Shown: positions 16,984-24,690 of the stretch, piece by piece
Layout of the letters: every line of letters starts with the position of its first letter
Numbering within the stretch: position 1 is the stretch's first letter
DNA from: CAVXYG01 sp963766005
GTDB lineage: Bacteria > Actinomycetota > Actinomycetes > S36-B12 > GCA-2699445
NCBI GenBank assembly: GCA_963766005.1
Contig: CAVXYG010000004.1
Coordinates: forward strand, 1-64,000
DNA: 64,000 bases
Direction of reading: 5' to 3'
Made by a program: the position numbers and the translations under genes
The notes under the pieces: model-generated
Database searches by the model: none
The model's input: only the letters and a program-made list of their open reading frames with translations
What the model was told of the DNA's origin: nothing

Positions 16984-17766
16984 ATGGGCATGTGGCAGCG
17001 GTTCACGATGATCTTCAAGTCCAAGGCGAACAAGACCCTGGACAGGATGGAGAATCCGGGCGAGACCCTCGATTACTCCTATGAGAAGCAGCTGGAGCTG
17101 CTGCAGAAGGTGCGGCGCGGAGTCGCAGACGTGGCGACCAGCCGCAAGCGCCTCGAGATTCAGATCCAGGGGCTGGAGCAGCAGTCGGCCAAGCTGGACC
17201 AGCAGGCCCGGGCGGCGCTGTCCCAGGGACGCGAGGACCTGGCACGCGAGGCACTCACCCGCAAGAGCGGGTTGTCGTCGCAGTTGACCGACCTCGAGAC
17301 CCAGCTCGCGGGGCTGCAGGCGCAGGAGGAGAAGCTGATCGATGCTTCCCGCCGACTGCAGGCCAAGGTCGAGTCGTTCCGCACCCGCAAGGAGACGATC
17401 AAGGCCACGTACTCCGCCGCCGAGGCGCAGACCAAGATCAACGAAGCCTTCACCGGAGTCTCGGAGGAGCTCGGTGATGTGGGGATGGCGATCCAGCGGG
17501 CCGAGGATCGCACCGCCCAGATGACCGCCCGCGCCGGAGCACTGGACGATCTGATGGCTTCCGGCGCGCTCGACGACGCCACCGGGCTGTCCAAGGACTC
17601 GCTGACCGCGGAGTTGGAGCGGATGGCGAGCACCAACGACGTCGAGTCGCAGCTGGCGTCGATCCGAGCGGAGCTGGCCGGCGGCGAGCCGACGCAGGCC
17701 ATCGGTACCACGCCGCCGCCCGCCGTCGAGCCCGGGCAGAACCCGACGCCGCCCAGCCAATCCTGA
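16984..17766 (+). CDS. pspA: PspA/IM30 family envelope-stress protein
   Basis: A 260-residue phage-shock protein A homologue, a peripheral membrane protein that forms ESCRT-III-like oligomers and protects membrane integrity. The N-terminal amphipathic helix GMWQRFTMIFKSKAN is followed by a long predicted coiled coil from about 25 to 215 and a disordered Pro-rich tail (TTPPPAVEPGQNPTPPSQS) that replaces the usual end. The ATG at 16984 follows GGGGAGG. It leads the cluster pspA-pspAA-htpX-pspAB, with 11 bases to pspAA, so one transcript is likely. The conserved actinobacterial cluster replaces the pspBC arrangement of proteobacteria. Confidence 0.93.
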   Translation: MGMWQRFTMIFKSKANKTLDRMENPGETLDYSYEKQLELLQKVRRGVADVATSRKRLEIQIQGLEQQSAKLDQQARAALSQGREDLAREALTRKSGLSSQLTDLETQLAGLQAQEEKLIDASRRLQAKVESFRTRKETIKATYSAAEAQTKINEAFTGVSEELGDVGMAIQRAEDRTAQMTARAGALDDLMASGALDDATGLSKDSLTAELERMASTNDVESQLASIRAELAGGEPTQAIGTTPPPAVEPGQNPTPPSQS

Positions 17767-17777
17767 AGGGGTCCATC

Positions 17778-18047
17778 ATGATTGTTCGCATCGCCGGCGA
17801 GGGGCAGTACCGACTCAGCGACGAGGCCCAGACCCGGATCAACGAATTGGACGCGGCACTGGAGCAGGCCCTGGACAGCCCGGGCTTCGCCGCCGCACTG
17901 GCGGCGCTCATCGACGAGGTCCGAACGATCGGCGAGGTGCTGTCCGACGAGGAGCTCCTGCCGAGCGATGTCGTGCTGCCTCCGGCGGACGCCACGTCCG
18001 ACGAGGTGCGCAGCATGCTCAGCGACGACGGCCTGATCCCGGGCTGA
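17778..18047 (+). CDS. PspA-associated protein PspAA
   Basis: An 89-residue acidic protein: MIVRIAGEGQYRLSDEAQTR at the start, then a helical segment with ELDAALEQALDSPGFAAAL and an acidic tail. This is the PspAA family, found next to pspA in Actinobacteria and thought to work with PspA and a membrane metalloprotease. There is no membrane segment, so it is cytoplasmic. It lies 11 bases after pspA and 76 bases before htpX. Confidence 0.88.
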   Translation: MIVRIAGEGQYRLSDEAQTRINELDAALEQALDSPGFAAALAALIDEVRTIGEVLSDEELLPSDVVLPPADATSDEVRSMLSDDGLIPG

Positions 18048-18123
18048 GCCGGCCCCGCTGACCGCCAGGCCCTCGCCGTCCCCGCAGCGCGTGCCGGCGC
18101 GGCCGATGCTGCACCATGGAGGT

Positions 18124-19026
18124 ATGGCCAAGAACAGGTACGCGCCCGATCCTGGTCTGACGATCCGCATGGTCGGCACGATGGGCGGCCTGGTGGTGCT
18201 CTACGTCGTCTTCGCGGTCGTCCTCGTCGCGCTCGGTGTCAACGCGATCTTCGTGCTGGTCATGTCGGCCGGGATGCTCTGGGGACAGTGGTACTTCTCC
18301 GACACGATGGCGCTGAAGGCCATGCGGGCGCGGGAGGTGACACCGGAGCAGGCGCCGCAGCTGCACGGCATCATCGACCGGCTGTGCATCCTGGCAGACA
18401 TGCCCAAGCCGCGGGTCGCGGTTGCCGACACCGATGTGCCCAACGCCTTTGCCACCGGCCGCAGCCCCGAGCGCTCGGCGGTGTGCGTGACCACTGGGCT
18501 GCTGCGACGCCTGGACCGCGAGGAGCTCGAGGCGGTCCTGGCGCATGAGTTGAGCCACGTCGCCCACCGGGATGTGACGGTTATGACGGTGGCGTCGTTC
18601 GCGGCGATCGTGGCCGGCATCCTCATGCGCTCGGCGATGTGGGGCAGCATGGGCGGTCGCCGCGACCAGAACGGGGCCCTGGTGTTCGTCGCTGTCATCG
18701 CGGTGAGCGCGCTGGTGTACGTCGTCTCGTTCGTGCTCACCCGCGCGCTGTCGCGCTACCGCGAGCTTGCTGCCGACCGCGGCGGGGCGCTGCTCACCGG
18801 TGATCCGGCGGCGCTGGCCCGTGCCCTGCAGAAGATCTCTGGCGAGATGGCGCAGATCCCCACGCGGGATCTGCGAGCGATGGAGCCGGTGAACGCCTTC
18901 GCGATCGCGCCGGCGCTGCACTCCAGCGCCAACGGCATGGACCTGTCCAGCCTGTTCGCGACGCACCCGCCGCTGGACAAGCGGCTGGCCAATCTGGCCA
19001 AGGTGGCCAACGAGCTGGGGCGGTAG
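18124..19026 (+). CDS. htpX: HtpX-like M48 zinc metalloprotease
   Basis: Membrane-bound M48 peptidase of 300 residues for quality control of membrane proteins. Two hydrophobic segments lie near the N-terminus (VGTMGGLVVLYVVFAVVLVALG and IFVLVMSAGMLWG), the zinc motif HELSH follows in LEAVLAHELSHVAHRD, two more helices come next, and the third ligand glutamate sits in RYRELAADRGGA. The C-terminus has LFATHPPLDKRL, typical of HtpX. I chose the ATG at 18124 with GGAGGT upstream over an in-frame start 33 bases earlier. It is part of the psp cluster, which fits a joint envelope-stress role. Confidence 0.92.
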   Translation: MAKNRYAPDPGLTIRMVGTMGGLVVLYVVFAVVLVALGVNAIFVLVMSAGMLWGQWYFSDTMALKAMRAREVTPEQAPQLHGIIDRLCILADMPKPRVAVADTDVPNAFATGRSPERSAVCVTTGLLRRLDREELEAVLAHELSHVAHRDVTVMTVASFAAIVAGILMRSAMWGSMGGRRDQNGALVFVAVIAVSALVYVVSFVLTRALSRYRELAADRGGALLTGDPAALARALQKISGEMAQIPTRDLRAMEPVNAFAIAPALHSSANGMDLSSLFATHPPLDKRLANLAKVANELGR

Positions 19027-19029
19027 CCG

Positions 19030-19620
19030 ATGGGGTTCTTCGACAGCGTCCTCGGCCGCAAGAAGCCGGTCCAGCCCGACCTCGACTCGCTGTTCCGGCT
19101 GCCCAGCGCCGTGCTCACGCTGGAGGCGGCCCTAGGCATCACGGCGACCGGCACCGGATCGGTCGCGTTCCGAGCGCCGGCCGGCCGGGCCTTCGGCGAG
19201 GTGCAGGAGGAGATCGAGGCGCTGCTGGCCGCCCCCGACCTCGATGGCGGCGCCGGTCCGCGGGTCGACATGACCGTCGACAGCTTCGGCTTCACGTGGC
19301 TCGTGCTGCAGCACGAGGCGTCCGACGTGCCCGGCCTGGTCACCGACTTGCACACGATCAACAGCACGCTGAAGGACACCGGTTTCGGCAGTACGCTGCT
19401 CTGCTCGGTGCTGGCGATGCGCACCCCGGACGACCGCTCCGTGGGGCTGATCTACCTGTTCAAGCAGGGCACCTTCTACCCGTTCGCGCCGCTGCCCGGC
19501 AGTGATCAGCAGCGCGACTCGATGCTGGAGCTCCAGGTCCGCGACCTCGTCGCCGAGGAACTGCCGGTGGAGCAGACGCTGGGTCGATGGTTCGCCGTCT
19601 GGGGCGCCCCGGGGCTGTAG
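19030..19620 (+). CDS. PspA-associated protein PspAB
   Basis: A 196-residue soluble protein starting MGFFDSVLGRKKPVQPDLDS, the PspAB family found at the end of actinobacterial pspA-pspAA-htpX clusters. It has no known catalytic motif. The central VDSFGFTWLVLQHEASDVPG and the C-terminal LGRWFAVWGAPGL are the family's recognisable parts. It starts three bases after the htpX stop, so it is translated with it. Molecular role not established. Confidence 0.85.
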   Translation: MGFFDSVLGRKKPVQPDLDSLFRLPSAVLTLEAALGITATGTGSVAFRAPAGRAFGEVQEEIEALLAAPDLDGGAGPRVDMTVDSFGFTWLVLQHEASDVPGLVTDLHTINSTLKDTGFGSTLLCSVLAMRTPDDRSVGLIYLFKQGTFYPFAPLPGSDQQRDSMLELQVRDLVAEELPVEQTLGRWFAVWGAPGL

Positions 19621-19725
19621 TCGACGCTGACCCGACCGGGGCCCCGCGCGGGGAGCAGCGGCGGCCCCTCCTGCTGCAGCGCAGCGCCGCCAGGCAACGC
19701 GCGTCGGGACCCTCGGTGCGCAGAG

Positions 19726-20925
19726 TCACGCCGGGGGCGGGGCGACGACGCCCGGCAGCGCCAGCATCCGGTCCAGCGCGACCCGGGCCCAGTGCGCCAC
19801 GTCGGGGTCCACCTCGATCCGGTTGACCACGTTCCCGGCAACCAGATTCTCCAGCGCCCACACCAGGTGCGGCAGGTCGATGCGGTTCATGGTGGAGCAG
19901 AAGCAGACCGTGCGGTCCAGGAAGACGATCTCCTTGTCGGGGTGCCGCTGCGCGAGCCGCTTGACGAGGTTCAACTCGGTGCCGATCGCCCAGGCCGAAC
20001 CGGCCGGAGCAGCATCGATCGTCTTGATGATGAACTCGGTGGACCCGACATGATCGGCCGCCTGCACTACCTCGTACCGGCACTCGGGGTGCACGAGGAC
20101 CTGGACGCCCGGGACCCGCGCGCGCACCTGCTCGACGCAGTCCAGCGAGAATCGGCCGTGCACGGAGCAGTGGCCGCGCCACAGGATCATCGTGGCACCG
20201 CGCAGTTGCTCGGCGGTGAGCCCGCCGTCGGGGCGGTGCGGATCGTAGACGACGCAGTCCTCCAGGCAGAGCCCGAGGTCGCGCACTGCCGTGTTGCGCC
20301 CGAGGTGCTGATCGGGCAGGAAGAACACCTTCTCGCCCTGCCCGAGCGCCCACCGCAGACTCGCGGCCGCGTTGCTGGAGGTGCAGACGGTGCCTCCGTT
20401 GCGTCCGGTGAAGGCCTTGATCGCTGCGGTGGAGTTCATGTAGGTGATCGGGACGGTGCGCTCGGCGACGCCGATGCGCTGCAGGTGCTCCCAGGCGGCC
20501 TCGACCTGTCCGATGTCGGCCATGTCGGCCATGGAGCACCCGGCCGCGAGGTCCGGCAGGATGACCTGCTGCGCCGGACCGGTCAGGATGTCGGCCGATT
20601 CCGCCATGAAGTGCACGCCGCAGAACACGATGTAGTGCGCGCTCGGATGCGCCGCCGCCATCTGCGCCAGCCGGAAGGAGTCGCCGGTGACGTCGGCGAA
20701 ATCGATGACCTCGCTGCGCTGGTAGTGGTGGCCGAGAACGTAGACCGAGTCGCCGAGAGCGGCCTTGGCGGCTGCTGCGCGCGCCACGAGGTCCGGGTCG
20801 GACGGCGCCGGCAGGTCGCCCGGGCATTCCACTCCGCGCTCGCTGTCCGGATCCTGGCCGCGCCCGAGCAGGAGCAGCGCCAGCGGCGATGGTTCCGGTT
20901 CGACAAACGTCTGGTCTGCGGCCAT
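19726..20925 (-). CDS. nadA: Quinolinate synthase
   Basis: [4Fe-4S] enzyme that condenses iminoaspartate with dihydroxyacetone phosphate to quinolinate in de novo NAD synthesis. The 399 residues show three internally repeated domains, GHHYQRSEVIDFADVTGDS near the start, and the cluster-ligand candidate cysteines in YIVFCGVHFMAES, GRNGGTVCTSSN and TVCFCSTMNR, plus a conserved HPEC. The full family length is present. nadB and nadC, its usual partners in mycobacteria, are not adjacent. It diverges from glxK with a 57-base gap. The HesB/ErpA-type carrier 1.3 kb away could supply clusters, but this is only inference. Confidence 0.93.
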   Translation of the reverse strand: MAADQTFVEPEPSPLALLLLGRGQDPDSERGVECPGDLPAPSDPDLVARAAAAKAALGDSVYVLGHHYQRSEVIDFADVTGDSFRLAQMAAAHPSAHYIVFCGVHFMAESADILTGPAQQVILPDLAAGCSMADMADIGQVEAAWEHLQRIGVAERTVPITYMNSTAAIKAFTGRNGGTVCTSSNAAASLRWALGQGEKVFFLPDQHLGRNTAVRDLGLCLEDCVVYDPHRPDGGLTAEQLRGATMILWRGHCSVHGRFSLDCVEQVRARVPGVQVLVHPECRYEVVQAADHVGSTEFIIKTIDAAPAGSAWAIGTELNLVKRLAQRHPDKEIVFLDRTVCFCSTMNRIDLPHLVWALENLVAGNVVNRIEVDPDVAHWARVALDRMLALPGVVAPPPA

Positions 20926-20970
20926 GCAGTGATCGTGTCACGAGGCCGCGGCACGCCGCGAACCGACAGG

Positions 20971-20982
20971 TAGCGTCGCGGT
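20971..20982 (+). promoter_or_regulatory. Leaderless-type promoter of glycerate kinase gene
   Basis: TAGCGT (20971-20976) followed by six bases and the ATG at 20983, with no ribosome binding site. Confidence 0.5.
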
Positions 20983-22132
20983 ATGCGTGTCCTCGTCGCC
21001 CCGGACTGCTTCACCGGTTCCATGACTGCCGCAACCGCCGCGGCGGCGATCGCCGACGGGTGGCGCACGACAGCCCCCGGCGACGAGGTGACGCAGTTGC
21101 CCGTCTCCGACGGCGGCCCGGGCTTCCTCGCGGCGATCCGGGCCGGCATCGGCGGGGAGTCGCGTGCTGTCGCGTCGGTCGGGCCGTGGACGGTGCCGGT
21201 CGACGCCGAGCTGCTCCTGGTGCCCGGCGCGGGCGGCCCGACCTGCTACGTCGAGGCGGCTCAGGCCTGCGGAGAGACCCTGGCCCCGCACGGTCCTGCG
21301 GAGGAGGCCTCCAGCGCCGGCGTCGGGCTGCTCCTGGACGAGGCGCTCGCCGCCGGGGCCGGCAGGATCGTCGTGGGACTCGGCGGCACCCTCACCACCG
21401 ACGGCGGCGCCGGGATGCTCGCTGTGCTCGGAGCAACCGCGGTCGACGGCGAGGGGCGCGACGCCACCGCGCTGCTGCGGACCGGGGGCGGCGGCCTCGC
21501 AGGCATCGCGGCGGTGGATCTGGCGAACGCTCGTGCGCGGCTGGCCGGCGTGGAGCTCGTGATCGCGACCGATGTCGACAACCCGCTGCTCGGGCCGCGG
21601 GGCGCAGCCCGGGGATTCGCGCCGCAGAAGGGGGCGCCGCCAGCAGCGGTGGAGCGGCTGGAGGAGTCGCTGCAGCGCTTCGCGCACGCCTGCGGCCGAT
21701 TGCCCGATGGTCGCAGCCCCGCTGTCGCGCTGGGTGCCGGTGCCGCCGGCGGCCTGGGATTCGCGCTGCTGCACCTCGGGGGTCGCATCGTGCCGGGCAT
21801 CGACTCGGTGCTGGAGACACTGCGCTTCCACCAGCGGGTCGCGCCCAGCGACCTGGTCATCACAGGGGAGGGCAGCTTCGACTGGCAGAGCCTGCACGGC
21901 AAGGTCATCACCGGCGTCTGCCGGGCGGCGATGGAGCACGGCCGACCCGTGCTCGTCCTGGCCGGGCGGATCGACGTCGGGCGCCGGGAGTGGATGTCGA
22001 TCGGGGTCAACGGTGCTGCGCGCCATCGTGGAGGAGCCCGCGCCTCCCGCGGCGGTGGCCGATGCCATGCTGCACGGGCCCCAGCGGCTGGCCGATCTTG
22101 CTGCGCGGGCAGCTCGCACGTGGTCGAGGTGA
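20983..22132 (+). CDS. glxK: Glycerate kinase (GlxK/GarK type), one frameshift
   Basis: Glycerate 2-kinase family protein: ATP plus D-glycerate gives phosphoglycerate. It shows the family N-terminus RVLVAPDCFTGSMTAATAA, DGGPGFLAAI, the GGTLTTDGGAGML nucleotide/glycerate site, ATDVDNPLLGPRGAA and LVITGEGSFDWQSLHGK. Near 22012, after EWMSIGVN, the frame changes and the other frame gives IVEEPAPPAAVADAML and LADLAARAARTWSR, ending at 22132. The span is 3n+1, consistent with a single inserted base. The gene sits next to the HesB/ErpA and adenosine kinase genes as in mycobacteria. Confidence 0.85.
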
Positions 22133-22290
22133 CGGGTGCGCGCCGGCCCTGGGGCGGCGCGATCCCCTGCGTCGGGGACCCGTCTCGGTCGGCTGGTCGG
22201 GCCCGCGGGAGTATGCGATCCTGAAGACTCGTGGGAATGCGGTGCAGCCCGGGACGTTGCACTGCGCGAAACCGACACGCGAGGAGCGCC

Positions 22291-22641
22291 ATGACCACCG
22301 ACGCAACCGAGACCGCCCAAGACGTGGTCCTGACCGATCAGGCCGCCTCGAAGGTGAAGCACCTGTTGGACTCCGAAGGCCGTGAGGATCTCGCACTGCG
22401 CATCGCCGTGCAGCCCGGCGGCTGCTCCGGGCTGCGGTACCAGCTCTTCTTCGACGACCGGTCGCTGGACGGCGACAAGGTGCACGATTTCGGCGGCGTG
22501 AGCGTCGTTGTCGACCGGATGAGTGCCCCGTACCTCGGCGGGGCCGTCATCGACTTCGTCGACACGATCGAGAAGCAGGGGTTCACGATCGACAACCCCA
22601 ACGCCACCGGTTCCTGCGCCTGCGGCGACTCCTTCCACTGA
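22291..22641 (+). CDS. HesB/ErpA-type iron-sulfur insertion protein
   Basis: A-type Fe-S carrier of 116 residues that delivers clusters to apo-proteins. The three ligand cysteines are in QPGGCSGLRY and GSCACGDSF, the standard C-x(n)-CxC pattern. The ATG at 22291 follows GAGGAG; the open frame upstream is not coding. In Actinobacteria this gene neighbours the cytochrome bcc-aa3 locus and may serve the Rieske protein or other Fe-S enzymes such as NadA. Which client it serves is inference. Confidence 0.92.
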   Translation: MTTDATETAQDVVLTDQAASKVKHLLDSEGREDLALRIAVQPGGCSGLRYQLFFDDRSLDGDKVHDFGGVSVVVDRMSAPYLGGAVIDFVDTIEKQGFTIDNPNATGSCACGDSFH

Positions 22642-22682
22642 TCCCTGCTCCGAGCCACCGGGTGCGTCATGCCCCCAGACGC

Positions 22683-22735
22683 CGGACAGAGTCCTGCCCC
22701 CGCGGTACCAACTGCGGGGGCAGGAGCTCTGTCCG
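22683..22735 (+). terminator. Strong intrinsic-type hairpin after the HesB/ErpA gene
   Basis: Nearly perfect inverted repeat: CGGACAGAG, T, CCTGCCCCCGC (22683-22703), loop GGTACCAACT, then GCGGGGGCAGGA, G, CTCTGTCCG (22714-22735). It has about 20 paired bases and no T-tract. Its position between the HesB/ErpA stop and the next gene's promoter region suggests transcription termination. Confidence 0.65.
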
Positions 22736-22776
22736 GTCGCTAGCATGGCCTGAGTACGTCGAGTCGGGAGTGCCCC

Positions 22777-23763
22777 TTGAAACTGCTGGTCACCGGATCT
22801 ATCGCGACCGACCACCTCATGACCTTCCCGGGTCGCTTCACCGACTCGCTCGTGGCCGACAAGCTCGCGTCGATCTCGCTGTCGTTCCTGGCCGACGAGC
22901 TGCAGATCCGGCGCGGCGGGGTCGCCGGCAACATCTGCTTCGGTCTGGGGTCGCTGGGGCTCTCGCCGGTGCTCGTCGGTGCCGCCGGGCAAGACTTCGA
23001 GGAGTACCGGTCCTGGCTTGAGCGCCACGGCGTCGATACCGGCGGGGTGCACATCTCCGAGGTCCACCACACGGCCCGGTTCGTCTGCACGACCGACCTC
23101 GACCACAACCAGATCGCCACGTTCTACGCCGGCGCCATGGCCGAGGCCCGCGAGATCGAACTGCACCCGATCGCCGCAGCTCGCGGAGGAGCCGGGCTCG
23201 TGGTCGTGGGCGCCAACGATCCCGAGGCGATGCTCCGCCATACCGAGGAGTGCCGCTACCGGGGCTACCGGTTCGTGGCCGACCCCTCCCAGCAGTTGGC
23301 CACCATCGACGGCCCCGAGATCCGTCGGCTGATCACCGGCGCCGCGTTCCTGCTGACCAATGAGTACGAGGCCGCGCTGACCGAGCAGAAGACCGGATGG
23401 ACCTCCGCGCAGGTCCTGGATCGTGTCGGAACCCGGGTGACGACGCTGGGTGCCCAGGGCGTCCGCGTGGAGCGCGCCGGCCACGATCTCATCGAGGTGA
23501 AGGCCCCGCCTGAGCGGGCCAAGGCTGACCCCACCGGTGTCGGGGATGCCTTCCGGGCCGGGTTCTTGGCCGGAGTCGCGTGGGGCATCGGGCTGCAGCG
23601 CTCCGCCGAGGTGGGATGCATGCTCGCCACCCTGGTCGTCGAGACGGTCGGGACCCAGGAGTACGACCTGCAGCGCGGTCGCTTCCTCACCCGTTTCGGC
23701 GAGTACTACGGCCCTGACGCCGCCGCGGAGATCCGCCCCCACCTCCCGGACTGCGCGGGGTAG
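22777..23763 (+). CDS. Adenosine kinase, PfkB family (mycobacterial AdoK type)
   Basis: Sugar/nucleoside kinase of 328 residues that phosphorylates adenosine to AMP in purine salvage. It closely follows mycobacterial AdoK: VTGSIATDHLMTFPGRF, the substrate-binding RRGGVAGNICFGLG, VVGANDPEAMLRHTEECR, FVADPSQQLATIDG, FLLTNEYEAAL, and the PfkB signature DPTGVGDAFRAGFLAG containing the catalytic aspartate. It starts with TTG at 22777 behind GGGAG, with a TAGCAT hexamer at 22741-22746 as a possible -10. Only two bases separate its stop from the GTG of aat, so the two are co-transcribed. Confidence 0.9.
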   Translation: MKLLVTGSIATDHLMTFPGRFTDSLVADKLASISLSFLADELQIRRGGVAGNICFGLGSLGLSPVLVGAAGQDFEEYRSWLERHGVDTGGVHISEVHHTARFVCTTDLDHNQIATFYAGAMAEAREIELHPIAAARGGAGLVVVGANDPEAMLRHTEECRYRGYRFVADPSQQLATIDGPEIRRLITGAAFLLTNEYEAALTEQKTGWTSAQVLDRVGTRVTTLGAQGVRVERAGHDLIEVKAPPERAKADPTGVGDAFRAGFLAGVAWGIGLQRSAEVGCMLATLVVETVGTQEYDLQRGRFLTRFGEYYGPDAAAEIRPHLPDCAG

Positions 23764-23765
23764 CC

Positions 23766-24482
23766 GTGCCCGTGGATCCCGGACCGTGCCGATGGCAGTT
23801 GCCGGATCCGGTGCTCGCCCGGCCCGGCTGCGAGGTCCTGGGAGTCGGGGCGGACCTGAGCCCTGCCACGCTGCTGGCCGGCTACCGCCGAGGGCTGTTC
23901 CCGATGCCCCAAGGTCGAACGCTGGCCTGGTTCTCGCCGGACCCGCGAGCAGTGCTGCCGATCGGCGGGTTCCACGCCTCCCGGTCGCTGCGACGGCGGA
24001 CTCGATCGTTCGCGGTGTCGGTCGACCAGTGCTTCGAGGACGTCCTCGCCGCGTGCGCCGACCGGCATCGACCGGGCCGGTGGATCACGCGGGCCTACGC
24101 CCGGGCCTACCGCGAGCTCCACGCTCTGGGCTGGGCGCACTCCTTCGAGATCTGGTGCCAGGGCGAGCTTGCCGGGGGAGTGCTGGGCGTCGAGCTGGGC
24201 GGGCTGTTCTGCGGCGAGACCATGTTCCGCCGCGCCACCGACGCATCGAAGGCCGCTCTGTGGGCAGCCGTTGCCGCCCAGCGCGGCCCTGATGCCCAGC
24301 ACCGGGTGTTCGACGCGCAGTGGTTGACGCCGCACCTGGCGTCGCTGGGCGCCCGCGCCATCGGGCGGACGCAGTACCTGGACCGGCTGCCGGCCGCGCT
24401 CGCGCTGCCGCCGGTCATCCAGCCGGGTGCACCGATCCCGCTGAGCGACTACCTCGTTGCGGCGGGGGCTACGGAAGCCTGA
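23766..24482 (+). CDS. aat: Leucyl/phenylalanyl-tRNA-protein transferase
   Basis: Adds Leu or Phe from aminoacyl-tRNA to proteins with N-terminal Arg/Lys, marking them for ClpS-ClpAP (ClpCP) degradation in the N-degron pathway. The 238 residues cover the family: LLAGYRRGLFPMP, LAWFSPDPRAVLPI, SVDQCFEDVLAACA, WITRAYARAYRELHALGWAHS, GELAGGVLGVELGGLFCGE and MFRRATDASK. GTG start at 23766, coupled to adenosine kinase. Its 3' end overlaps the convergent tusA-like gene by 14 bases. Confidence 0.95.
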   Translation: MPVDPGPCRWQLPDPVLARPGCEVLGVGADLSPATLLAGYRRGLFPMPQGRTLAWFSPDPRAVLPIGGFHASRSLRRRTRSFAVSVDQCFEDVLAACADRHRPGRWITRAYARAYRELHALGWAHSFEIWCQGELAGGVLGVELGGLFCGETMFRRATDASKAALWAAVAAQRGPDAQHRVFDAQWLTPHLASLGARAIGRTQYLDRLPAALALPPVIQPGAPIPLSDYLVAAGATEA

Positions 24483-24690
24483 CGTCCATCGCGATCGATC
24501 CGTCCGACTCCTCGCGCAGGTCCAGCAGCGCCGCTCCGACCATCGCGCACCATGCGGGCACGTCGGTCCGCACAACCGGATCGTCGGCGATCAACGTGAG
24601 CACCGAGCCAGCCGGCATCGCCCGCAGGGCACGCCCCAGCGCGATCACGGGCAGCGGACATCGGCGACCCCGCTCGTCGAGAACGGTCAT
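24469..24690 (-). CDS. TusA-family sulfur carrier protein
   Basis: A 73-residue TusA/SirA-like protein. The sulfur-accepting cysteine is in RRCPLPVIALGRAL (CPxP motif), followed by the two-strand/two-helix pattern with GSVLTLIADDPVVRTDVPAW and an ALLDLREESDG strand. Such proteins carry persulfide sulfur from a cysteine desulfurase. It overlaps the 3' end of the aminotransferase-like gene by four bases, so the two are translationally coupled, as in other Actinobacteria, where both sit beside the cytochrome oxidase genes. The acceptor is unknown. Confidence 0.88.
   Translation of the reverse strand: MTVLDERGRRCPLPVIALGRALRAMPAGSVLTLIADDPVVRTDVPAWCAMVGAALLDLREESDGSIAMDVRLP

Noticed and set aside
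20938..23742. Very long minus-strand open frame (over 900 codons) opposite glxK, the HesB/ErpA gene and adenosine kinase
   Set aside because: It is an antisense shadow. GC-rich codon bias keeps the opposite frame open, and its translation has no family resemblance while the plus-strand genes are clear.
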